Below, piece by piece: positions 26,600 through 32,482 of a stretch of 32,482 bases of DNA (its first letter is position 1; each line of letters starts with the position of its first letter). The notes under the pieces were generated by a model that made no database searches, was not told where the DNA came from, and was given only the letters and a program-made list of their open reading frames with translations. The stretch comes from Kocuria marina (GTDB taxonomy: Bacteria; Actinomycetota; Actinomycetes; Actinomycetales; Micrococcaceae): positions 1 to 32,482 of the forward strand of contig NZ_JROM01000059.1 of the NCBI RefSeq assembly GCF_000786655.1. The letters run 5' to 3'. The position numbers and the translations under genes were made by a program.

Positions 26600-26752
26600 C
26601 GTGTGTCCTCTCCGTCCGCAGGTGTTCCGCCCCTGCTTACTATGACTTTCTTCCGGGCCTTCGTGGCCTACTGGTCACCACTCTTCCGCGTGGGAACAGT
26701 TCGCGGCAGTGAGCATCCGTCACGACCTCGGGCCCGGATGTCACGAGCCCGC

Positions 26753-26766
26753 ATGACACGTGTCAT
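26753..26766. promoter_or_regulatory. 14-bp perfect palindrome upstream of the split kinase gene
   Basis: ATGACACGTGTCAT is a perfect palindrome whose right end is 31 nt before the kinase start, upstream of a -10-like hexamer. Related GTCA-containing words lie on both sides (CGTCACGA, TGTCACGA, GGGTCACC). It is well placed as an operator, perhaps for the adjacent DesR-like regulator, by inference. Confidence 0.5.
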
Positions 26767-26785
26767 ACCGGGGTCACCCGGCCCC

Positions 26786-26791
26786 TAGGGT
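26786..26791 (+). promoter_or_regulatory. -10 hexamer of the split kinase gene
   Basis: TAGGGT lies with 6 nt between it and the ATG at 26798. GGAGG sits in that gap but only 1 nt from the ATG, too near for a normal Shine-Dalgarno, so a leaderless start is likely. Confidence 0.4.
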
Positions 26792-26847
26792 GGAGGCATG
26801 TCGGCGATCCCTACGTCCGCGCCGGTCCACGGCGCAGAACAGCACGA

Positions 26848-26855
26848 GCTCGACC
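26848..26855 (+). repeat. Target-site duplication (left copy) of the IS256-family element
   Basis: GCTCGACC precedes the left inverted repeat and is repeated exactly at 28238-28245. Confidence 0.93.
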
Positions 26856-28237
26856 GGGACTGTAAGAAAAACGGTGTGTGAGGGTCCGGCGTGATCCGAA
26901 AGGAGACGGCCGTGACCGACTTCACGACAGACAGGACAGAGGAGATGATCGATCCCGTGACGGGAGAGATCATCGATCAGAAGGACCTCGCCCAGCGGCT
27001 GCTGGCCCAGGCGAAGGAGCAAGGCGTGAGCCTGGTCGGCCCGGGCGGGCTGCTGAACCAGCTGATGAAGAACGTCCTGGAAACCGCCCTGGAAGCCGAA
27101 CTGACCGAACACCTGGGCCACGACCACGGGCAGACCCCGATCGCGGCCAACATGCGCAACGGCACGAGGTCGAAGACCGTGCTGACCGAGATCGGCCCCG
27201 TCGAGATCGAGGTGCCTCGGGACCGGGACGGGTCCTTCGAGCCGGTGATCGTGCCCAAGCGCAAGCGGCGCCTGGACGGGATCGATCAGATCGTCCTCTC
27301 CCTGTCGGCCCGCGGGCTGACCACCGGGGAGATCGCGGCGCACTTCGAGGAGGTCTACGGGGCCAGGGTCTCCAAGGACACCATCAGCCGTATCACCGAG
27401 AAGGTCGCCGGTGAGCTGGCCGAGTGGTCTTCGCGCCCCCTGGACCCGCTCTACCCGGTGCTCTTCGTCGACGCGATTGTGGTCAAAGTCCGCGACGGGC
27501 AGGTGCGCAACACCCCGTTCTACGTCGTCATGGGCGTCACCGTGCACGGGGAACGCGACATCCTCGGGATCTGGGCCGGTGACGGCGCCGAGGGCGTTCG
27601 GTTCTGGCTGCAGGTCTTCTCCGAGCTGAAGAATCGGGGCGTCGAGGACGTGTTCATCGCCGTCTGTGACGGGCTCAAGGGCCTGCCGGAGGCGATCAAC
27701 ACCACCTGGACGCAAACGGTGGTTCAGCAGTGCATCGTGCACCTGATCCGCAACAGCTTCCGCTACGCCGGCCGCCAACACCGCGACGGGATCGCCAAGG
27801 CGCTCAAGCCGGTCTACACCGCGCCTTCAGAACAAGCGGCGAAGGACCGGTTCACCGAGTTCAAAGCCGAGTGGGGCCAGCGGTATCCGGCGATCGTGCA
27901 GCTGTGGGAGAGCTCCTGGGCGGAATTCGTGCCGTTCCTGGAGTACGACGTGGAGATCCGGCGGGTGATCTGCACGACGAACGCGATCGAGTCGATCAAC
28001 GCCCGTTACCGGCGGGCGGTGCGGGCGCGCGGGCACTTCCCGAACGAGGCTGCTGCGCTGAAGTGCCTCTACCTCGTCACCAGATCTCTTGATCCGACCG
28101 GCGGCGGTAGAGCACGCTGGGTGATGAGGTGGAAGCCGGCGCTGAACGCGTTCGCGATCACCTTCGCCGGACGGTTCGAGAGAACCACTCACTGATGAAA
28201 ACCGCCGGGCCCCACACACCGTTTATCGGACAGTCCC
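26856..28237 (+). mobile_element. Complete IS256-family insertion sequence (1382 bp)
   Basis: The left terminal inverted repeat (26856-26880, beginning GGGACTGTAAGA) and the right one (28213-28237, ending GGACAGTCCC) match over 25 bp with 3 mismatches. An exact 8-bp duplication GCTCGACC flanks the element, and one full-length transposase gene lies inside. It is inserted in codon 20 of a histidine kinase gene. Intact ends, an intact transposase and unmutated target duplications suggest a recent insertion. Confidence 0.95.
26912..28195 (+). CDS. IS256-family transposase
   Basis: This DDE transposase catalyses movement of the element. The 427-aa chain contains the family pattern: the leading GTRSKTVLTEIGPVEIEVPRDRDG segment, first catalytic Asp in VLFVDAIVVKVRDG, second in FIAVCDGLKGLPEAI, the WTQTVVQQCIVHLIRNS helix, and the catalytic Glu in TTNAIESINARYRR. 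I chose GTG 26912 because AAAGGAG lies 7 nt before it; an in-frame GTG at 26891 has no such site. It appears complete and potentially active. Confidence 0.93.
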   Translation: MTDFTTDRTEEMIDPVTGEIIDQKDLAQRLLAQAKEQGVSLVGPGGLLNQLMKNVLETALEAELTEHLGHDHGQTPIAANMRNGTRSKTVLTEIGPVEIEVPRDRDGSFEPVIVPKRKRRLDGIDQIVLSLSARGLTTGEIAAHFEEVYGARVSKDTISRITEKVAGELAEWSSRPLDPLYPVLFVDAIVVKVRDGQVRNTPFYVVMGVTVHGERDILGIWAGDGAEGVRFWLQVFSELKNRGVEDVFIAVCDGLKGLPEAINTTWTQTVVQQCIVHLIRNSFRYAGRQHRDGIAKALKPVYTAPSEQAAKDRFTEFKAEWGQRYPAIVQLWESSWAEFVPFLEYDVEIRRVICTTNAIESINARYRRAVRARGHFPNEAAALKCLYLVTRSLDPTGGGRARWVMRWKPALNAFAITFAGRFERTTH

Positions 28238-28245
28238 GCTCGACC
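28238..28245 (+). repeat. Target-site duplication (right copy) of the IS256-family element
   Basis: GCTCGACC follows the right inverted repeat and equals the copy at 26848-26855. Collapsing the two copies restores the kinase reading frame. Confidence 0.93.
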
Positions 28246-29541
28246 TCGCGCGGCAACGCCGGAACATGAGCCTGGTGTGGTGGAGCACCTACCTCACGCT
28301 GGTGGGCATCCTGCTCTACGTGTTCTTCCTGAACTTCGCGGCCATCGCGTTCAGGCCATCGGCGGCCGCGTACGTCACGACGGGGATCATCGGCGTGACG
28401 AGCCTGCTGTGCTGGGCCGCAGGGCTGTTGCGGATTCGTCGGGGTGTGAGTCGGGCGGCCGTGTTGACTCCCTTCATGGGTGTGGCTGCCATCCTGGGGA
28501 TTGTGTGCGCCGTTCTCGCGGCGAGCGTCGGCCCCCGAGGGGTTTACGCCGCACTCCCCCTGGCCGTCGTGGTCATGACGGCCGGCCTGCAGCCCGAGCA
28601 CCGCTGGCGCTGGTTGTTCCTCGTGGCCGCTGCGATCCCGCCCGTGTACCTCTTGGTCTGTTGGGCCATGGGGGTGGTGGACCCGACCCCGATGGACGTC
28701 GCCATGACCATCCAGTACGCGGGGATCGTCCTGCTCGCCATCCCCTCCTCGTTGTGGGTCTGGGGCGTCATGCTACAGCTGGAGGCCGCTCAGCGCCGTG
28801 CCGCGGACCTGGCCATCGCGAACGAGCGGCTGCGCTTCGCTGCGGACCTGCACGACGTCCAGGGACATCACCTGCAGGTCATCAGCCTCACCACGGATCT
28901 CGCGGCCCGCCTGCTCGGCAAACAGCAGTACGACGCCGCCCGCGACCAGGTCCTCGCGGCTCTCGCAGGCGCGCAGGAAGCCCTGCGTGACACACGCTCC
29001 CTGGTCCAGGGTTATCGCTCCACCACTCTCGTGGACGAGCTCGAGAACGCGTCCTCCGTTCTCGGCGCGGCCGGGATCCACACGGGCGTGGACCTGCCCC
29101 CGATGCTGCGGACCTGGGCCGGCCGCTCACGACCCTTCCCCGACTCCATCGAGGACGGCCGCGGTGACACCGTCACGAGCAATGTGCTGGGCCTCGTTGT
29201 GCGGGAGGGCACGACCAATATCCTGCGGCACTCCCACGCCTCCTCCGCGCGGATCTCGCTGCGTCTGATCTCGTCCACGGGTCGTGACGACGACGCCGCA
29301 CCCACCGATCGTGCCGCACGGCGGCGACGCCTGCCGGGCGGGGGCGCTCATCTCGAACTCGTCATCCACAACGACGGCGCGTCCCCGTCCTCGGAATCCA
29401 CGCCGGACGCCTCCACCGGGAACGGATTGGCGGGGCTGCGTGAACGACTGTCGGCGCTGGGAGGCACGCTCACGTACACCTTCGATCCCGCGCACGCCGG
29501 TTTCACCCTGACCGCGCGCGTGCGCATGACAGGAGACGACC

Positions 29542-30156
29542 ATGAATGACGAGCGGATCACTATCCTTCTCGCGGACGACGAGCACCTGATCCGCGGGGC
29601 CCTTGCTGCCCTGCTGCGCCTCGAGGACGACTTCGACGTGGTGGCCGATGTCGCAGACGGGGCCGAGGCTCTACGGGCGGCTCAGCAGCACTCCCCCACT
29701 GTGTGCAACCTGGACCTGTAGATGCCGCCCACGGATGGCGTGGACACGGCGCAGCGCATCGTGAGCTCGGTGGACACCCGCATCCTCATGGTCACGCGCC
29801 ACGCCCGTCCCGGAGTACTGCGCCGCACCCTGTGTGCGGGCGTGTCCGGGTTCCTCCCCAAGTCCACGCCCTCCGAGAAGCTGGCCCAGGTGGTGCGTGA
29901 CATCGCGGCCGGCAAGCGGTACGTGGATCCAGAAATCGCCGCCAGTGCGCTATCGGGCTCCGCATGTCCTCTGAGTGACCGGGAACTTGATGTGCTGCGT
30001 GAATCCGCGCAGCAGCCGACCCTCGCGGACGTCGCCGTGGCGCTCCACCTCGCGCCAGGTACGGTCCGTAACTACGTCTCCTCGGCGCTGGCCAAGTTGC
30101 ATGTGGCCACCCGCCAGGAGGCCGTGCAGCGCGCGTGGGATGAAGGATGGATCTGA
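29542..30156 (+). pseudogene. NarL/DesR-family response regulator with in-frame TAG
   Basis: This two-component regulator gene reads MNDERITILLADDEHLIRGALAALL at the start (acidic pair present). It continues to the phosphoacceptor region VCNLDL, where TAG at 29719-29721 (codon 60) interrupts the frame before MPPTDGVDTAQRI. Family members normally have Gln or Glu there (DLxMP), so CAG to TAG is the likely change. After the stop the frame is intact: the receiver lysine in GFLPKSTP, then the LuxR-type HTH LSDRELDVLRESAQQPTLADVAVALHLAPGTVRNYVSSALAKL. A restart at ATG 29722 would give a 144-aa product lacking the phosphorylation half. It overlaps the kinase gene by 8 nt and is likely non-functional. 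Confidence 0.9.
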
Positions 30157-30226
30157 GTCCAGATCGCGGGGCCCATCGCGCCCACTATGGTCACCCGGCC
30201 ACCGTCGCGTCCGCCCCCGTTCTAGT

Positions 30227-30269
30227 GGAGCAAAAGCACCCCAGCAGGTCCCCGGGGTGTTTTTACTCC
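30227..30269. terminator. Terminator after the response regulator gene
   Basis: CACCCC and GGGGTG pair around an 11-nt loop and are followed by TTTTT. The flanks (GGAGCAAAAG and TTTTTACTCC) extend the pairing with two imperfect positions. Both strands have an A/T tract, so it can work in both directions. Confidence 0.8.
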
Positions 30270-30300
30270 ACCCCACATCACACCCCCCTGGACATGACAA

Positions 30301-30328
30301 AGCCCCCAGCAGTTCGTCGCTGGGGGCT
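30301..30328 (-). terminator. Distal rRNA-operon terminator (minus strand)
   Basis: On the minus strand AGCCCCCAGC pairs perfectly with GCTGGGGGCT (10 bp, 8-nt loop), then TTTGTC. It closely resembles the hairpin at 31814-31841, with the same CAAAGCCCCCA context, so the two look like duplicated terminators. Confidence 0.7.
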
Positions 30329-30341
30329 GATATTTAAAGGA

Positions 30342-30361
30342 CCCCGGGAATGTTCCCGGGG
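30342..30361 (-). terminator. Additional hairpin in the rRNA terminator array
   Basis: CCCCGGGAA and TTCCCGGGG pair perfectly (9 bp, 2-nt loop). On the minus strand CCTTTAAAT follows, which suits termination. Confidence 0.6.
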
Positions 30362-30365
30362 GCAT

Positions 30366-30373
30366 GGCAAAGC
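30366..30373 (+). repeat. Target-site duplication (left copy) of the ISL3 element
   Basis: GGCAAAGC abuts the left end of the element and is repeated exactly at 31809-31816. Confidence 0.92.
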
Positions 30374-30439
30374 GGCTCTTCACAGATGAGGGTGTAGCTG
30401 TGGTGCGACCTGGGGCGGCGCGTCGGTGTCGGGGTGAGG

Positions 30440-30494
30440 GTCGAGGTCTTCCGATGATGGGAGTTCTCACACAACCCGTCCGGAAGACCTCGAC
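30440..30494 (+). promoter_or_regulatory. 14-bp perfect hairpin abutting the ISL3 transposase start
   Basis: GTCGAGGTCTTCCG (30440-30453) pairs with CGGAAGACCTCGAC (30481-30494) across a 27-nt loop, and the GTG start follows at 30495 with no gap. The second arm occupies the place of the ribosome-binding site, so read-through messages from outside would be poorly translated. The same design precedes the other ISL3 transposase (307-362). Confidence 0.6.
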
Positions 30495-31802
30495 GTGCCT
30501 GACGCTACCTTCACGCGCCCTGACCTGACTACCTTCACCCGCCTCGACGGCCTCGGTCTGGAGGTCACCGGCCAGCTGCTCGAGCCTGACCGGTCCGTGC
30601 TGGCGTGCCGGGTCGTGGAGCCGGACGACTGGTGCAGGCGGTGCGGCTGCCAGGGCGTGCCCCGTGACACGGTGAGCAGGGAGTTGGCGCACGAGCCGTT
30701 CGGGTGGCGCCCTACCACGCTGGTGCTCACCGTGCGCCGCTACCGCTGCAAGGAGTGCTCGCACGTGTGGCGTCAGGACACCACCGCTGCGGCGCCGCCG
30801 CGGGCCAAGATCTCCCGCGCCGGCCTGCGGTGGGGTCTGGTCGGGATCGTCGTCGGCCACCTGTCGATGGCCCGAGTTGCCGAAGGACTGGGCGTGGCGT
30901 GGAACACCGCCAACGACGCGGTCCTGGCTGAGGGCCGGCGTCTGCTCATCGAGGACCCGACCCGCCTGGACGGTGTCAAGGTCGTCGGGGTCGATGAGCA
31001 CGTGTGGCGGCACACCCGGCGCGGTGACAAGTACGTCACCGTGATCATCGACCTCACCCCGGTCCGGGACGGCACCGGGCCCTCACGCCTGCTGGACGTG
31101 GTCGAAGGTCGGTCGAAGAAGGCGTTCAAGGACTGGCTGGCCGAGCGGGAGCAGGCTTGGCGCGATGGGATCGAGGTCGTGGCTATGGATGGGTTCGCGG
31201 GCTTCAAGACCGCCACCACCGAGGAGCTGCCGGACGCCGTCACGGTTATGGATCCCTTCCACGTCATCCGGTTGGCCGGGGACGCTGTCGATGAGTGCCG
31301 CCGCCGAGTCCAGCAGGAACTGCACGGACACCGCGGACGCAAGGGCGACCCGCTCTACACCGCGCGGCGGACCCTGCACACCGGGGCTGACCTGCTCACC
31401 GACCGCCAGCACGAGCGCCTTGACAAGCTCTTCGCTGGGGACCGGCACGTGCAAGTCGAGTGCACCTGGGGGATCTACCAGAGGATGATCTCCGCCTACC
31501 GTCACCCCGACCGGGCAGCCGGCCGCGTCGAGATGAGCTCCGTGATCGACGCCCTCGCCGACAGTGTGCCTGAGGCGTTGGTAGAACTGCGCAAGCTCGG
31601 CCGCACCCTGACCAGACGCGCCTGCGACGTCCTGGCCTACTTCGACCGGCCGCGCACGAGCAACGGACCTACCGAAGCCGTGAACGGTCGCCTCGAGCAC
31701 CTGCGTGGCCTGGCCCTCGGCTTCCGCAACCTCACCAACTACATAGCCCGCGCACTCCTCGAAGCCGGCGGATTCAGACCACACCTACACCCCGAATTGT
31801 GA
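30495..31802 (+). CDS. ISL3-family transposase
   Basis: This 435-aa DDE transposase shows the N-terminal zinc-binding cysteines (CRRCGCQG and RCKECSHVW), an HTH-like segment (SMARVAEGLGVAWNTANDAVL), the first catalytic Asp in VVGVDEHVWRH, the second in VVAMDGFAGFKTA, and the catalytic Glu in SNGPTEAVNGRLEHLRGLALGFRN. Start GTG 30495 follows the hairpin directly; no Shine-Dalgarno is visible. The frame is open throughout, so it may be active. It differs in sequence from the partial ISL3 transposase at the left edge. Confidence 0.93.
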   Translation: MPDATFTRPDLTTFTRLDGLGLEVTGQLLEPDRSVLACRVVEPDDWCRRCGCQGVPRDTVSRELAHEPFGWRPTTLVLTVRRYRCKECSHVWRQDTTAAAPPRAKISRAGLRWGLVGIVVGHLSMARVAEGLGVAWNTANDAVLAEGRRLLIEDPTRLDGVKVVGVDEHVWRHTRRGDKYVTVIIDLTPVRDGTGPSRLLDVVEGRSKKAFKDWLAEREQAWRDGIEVVAMDGFAGFKTATTEELPDAVTVMDPFHVIRLAGDAVDECRRRVQQELHGHRGRKGDPLYTARRTLHTGADLLTDRQHERLDKLFAGDRHVQVECTWGIYQRMISAYRHPDRAAGRVEMSSVIDALADSVPEALVELRKLGRTLTRRACDVLAYFDRPRTSNGPTEAVNGRLEHLRGLALGFRNLTNYIARALLEAGGFRPHLHPEL

Positions 31803-31808
31803 AGAGCC

Positions 31809-31816
31809 GGCAAAGC
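31809..31816 (+). repeat. Target-site duplication (right copy) of the ISL3 element
   Basis: GGCAAAGC follows the right end of the element. Read on the minus strand it is GCTTTGCC: the last bases of a terminator stem plus its T-tract. Confidence 0.92.
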
Positions 31817-31841
31817 CCCCAAGGAATATTGCCTGGGGGCT
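31814..31841 (-). terminator. rRNA-operon terminator at the ISL3 insertion point
   Basis: On the minus strand AGCCCCC and GGGGGCT pair (7 bp) around an inner AGG/CCT pairing and an AT-rich loop, followed by TTGCC. The ISL3 element is inserted right at its T-tract. The target duplication keeps the stem intact on the rRNA side. Confidence 0.7.
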
Positions 31842-31918
31842 CGTCTTGTTGCTAGCGGGTGGGCTTGGTGTTCGCGCCGGTGCTGCCGGTGCTCATGAAT
31901 GGGTGCGTTAAATGGTGG

Positions 31919-31949
31919 GAGGCCGCACCCCTCACGGGGGTGCGGCCTC
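31919..31949 (-). terminator. First rRNA-operon hairpin after 5S
   Basis: GAGGCCGCACCCC pairs perfectly with GGGGTGCGGCCTC (13 bp, 5-nt loop), 22 nt beyond the 3' end of the 5S gene. It is the strongest hairpin of the array. The rest of 31842-31970 shows nothing else. Confidence 0.75.
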
Positions 31950-31970
31950 AACCACTCTTTTCTTGTGTGA

Positions 31971-32090
31971 TTCCGGCGGTGTCTTACTCTCCCACACCCT
32001 TCCGAGTGCAGTACCATCAGCGCTGTGGGTCTTAGCTACCGGGTTCGGGATGGGACCGGGCGTTTCCCCCACGCTATAACCACCGGAAAC
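31971..32090 (-). rRNA. rrf: 5S ribosomal RNA
   Basis: The minus strand reads GTTTCCGGTGGTTATAGCG, then GGGGGAAACGCCCGGTCCC, ATCCCGAACCCGG, TAAGACCCACAGCGC, GATGGTACTGCA and GTGTGGGAGAGTAAGACACC. This is the conserved actinobacterial 5S sequence, and its two ends can pair (TTCCGGTG with CGCCGGAA). The length is about 120 nt; exact ends are uncertain by a few bases. Confidence 0.95.
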
Positions 32091-32316
32091 CCTGTCACCA
32101 ACCCCCACGTGCTGGTACTAGCACCGTGTGTGTAGGGGTGGTGAAACCTATTGGGGTCCGATATTTCGTGTGGACCAAGCTCTATTCTGTTATCACGATC
32201 AACCAACCACTACCCTGGCCCACCCCGTTTACCGGTGTACCCGGTGGGGGTGGGGGGTTGTTGGTGGTCAACCACATGGTGGACGCGAACACCACACTCT
32301 GATGAAAATTGTGTGT
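32091..32316 (-). other. 23S-5S rRNA spacer
   Basis: About 225 nt lie between the two rRNA genes and contain no tRNA that I can see. Possible processing stems are visible: ACCCC..GTGCT with AGCAC..GGGGT (about 32103-32139), and CCCACCCCG with CGGTGGGGGTGGG (about 32220-32257). Function as RNase III-type processing sites is inferred. Confidence 0.6.
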
Positions 32317-32482
32317 GTAGAAGTTTTCGGTGTATTAGTACCAGTCAGCTCCACGTCTTGCAACGCTTCCACATCTGGCCTATCAACCCAGTCGTCTACT
32401 GGGCACCTCACACCCCCGCAAGGGGGGGTCAGGAAATCTCATCTCGGAGCAAGCTTCCCGCTTAGATGCTTTCAGCGGTTAT
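32317..32482 (-). rRNA. rrl: 23S ribosomal RNA, 3' end only
   Basis: The minus strand reads GAAAGCATCTAAGCGGGAAG, CTTGCTCCGAGATGAGATTTC, GGGTTGATAGGCCAGATGTG, and GACTGGTACTAATAC near the 3' end. These are conserved sequences of the last helices of 23S rRNA. The gene continues beyond the right edge. The 3' end is placed approximately. Confidence 0.93.

Larger units (their letters stand above)
26798..29549 (+). pseudogene. DesK-type sensor histidine kinase, split by an IS256-family element
   Basis: This is a membrane-bound histidine kinase gene of the HisKA_3/NarX-DesK group. Its first 19 codons (MSAIPTSAPVHGAEQHELD) lie before the insertion at 26855. Removing the element and one target copy joins them in frame to LARQRRNMSLVWW and the rest. 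The remainder has four or five TM helices, the phosphoacceptor box RFAADLHDVQGHH, the N box REGTTNILRHSHA, and the GNGLAGLRERL ATP-lid motif. Its end overlaps the response regulator gene by 8 nt. The 3' part from ATG 28266 keeps nearly all domains (427 aa), so residual expression from a promoter inside the element cannot be excluded. With the regulator also broken, loss of function is likely. Confidence 0.9.
30374..31808 (+). mobile_element. Complete ISL3-family insertion sequence (1435 bp)
   Basis: Terminal repeats GGCTCTTCACA (left) and TGTGAAGAGCC (right) match exactly over 11 bp, and an 8-bp duplication GGCAAAGC flanks them, which is the ISL3 target size. One transposase gene fills most of the element, and its stop codon lies inside the right repeat. 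It separates a proximal from a distal group of rRNA-operon terminators. Confidence 0.95.

Noticed and set aside
29719-29721. Reassigned or suppressed amber codon (for example pyrrolysine) in the response regulator
   Set aside because: Nothing nearby suggests recoding, the partner kinase is also broken, and other genes here use ordinary stops. A nonsense mutation is simpler.
32091-32316. tRNA gene in the 23S-5S spacer
   Set aside because: I found no T-loop (GGTTCGAATCC-like) or acceptor pairing in this stretch.
1-32482. CRISPR array, prophage, toxin-antitoxin or defence system
   Set aside because: No regular spaced repeats, no cas, phage structural, antitoxin-like or restriction genes were recognised. 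The accessory content is insertion sequences only.

Overview
The window is high-GC actinobacterial chromosome, most likely from the Micrococcaceae (Kocuria/Micrococcus-like). This rests on GC-rich third codon positions, many GTG starts, GTGA/ATGA start-stop overlaps, a 5S rRNA of actinobacterial type, and a housekeeping block whose order matches the Mycobacterium tuberculosis Rv1691-Rv1701 region as I remember it. The genus is inferred, not proven.

Layout. (1) 1-1700: an IS scar. The end of an ISL3-family element, running off the left edge, sits inside a frameshifted IS110-family transposase. (2) 1706-5753: a C4-dicarboxylate uptake module. dctA diverges from a CitA/DctS-type sensor gene (broken by a one-base frameshift) and an intact CitB/DctR-type regulator gene, closed by an 18-bp hairpin that contains the stop codon. 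(3) 5779-6734: a wrecked DUF418 membrane-protein gene. (4) 6785-13340: a propionate catabolism locus. prpE diverges from a GntR/FCD regulator gene, followed by prpD, prpB and prpC; two TGTATACA palindromes lie in the divergent promoter region. (5) 13343-14323: a secreted VanY-type peptidase with LGFP repeats. (6) 14393-24600: nine co-directional minus-strand genes, mostly overlapping. In transcription order they are an RD/RGG-rich TPR-like protein, a HAD phosphatase, a 78-aa protein, tlyA, nadK, recN, pyrG, an ADP-ribose pyrophosphatase and xerD. (7) 24804-26599: a dicarboxylate/amino acid symporter gene (probably leaderless) convergent with a small multidrug-export family gene. (8) 26753-30156: a DesK/DesR-like two-component system that has been inactivated twice. 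An IS256-family element, with a perfect 8-bp target duplication, splits the kinase gene after codon 19, and the regulator gene has an in-frame TAG at codon 60. (9) 30227-32482: terminators, a complete ISL3-family element inserted in the downstream edge of an rRNA-operon terminator, the 5S rRNA, the 23S-5S spacer and the 3' end of 23S rRNA. The rRNA genes are on the minus strand.

The genes suggest an organism that lives on organic acids: dicarboxylate uptake, propionate through the methylcitrate cycle, and a second DAACS symporter. Accessory sensing is decaying: two of two sensor kinases and one of two response regulators are broken, and IS insertions cluster at the two ends of the window. I see no CRISPR array, phage, toxin-antitoxin pair or defence island. 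The most interesting items are the RD/RGG-rich disordered extension on the TPR protein, a start-codon-abutting hairpin shared by two different ISL3 elements, the ISL3 insertion in the rrn terminator array, and the doubly inactivated two-component system.
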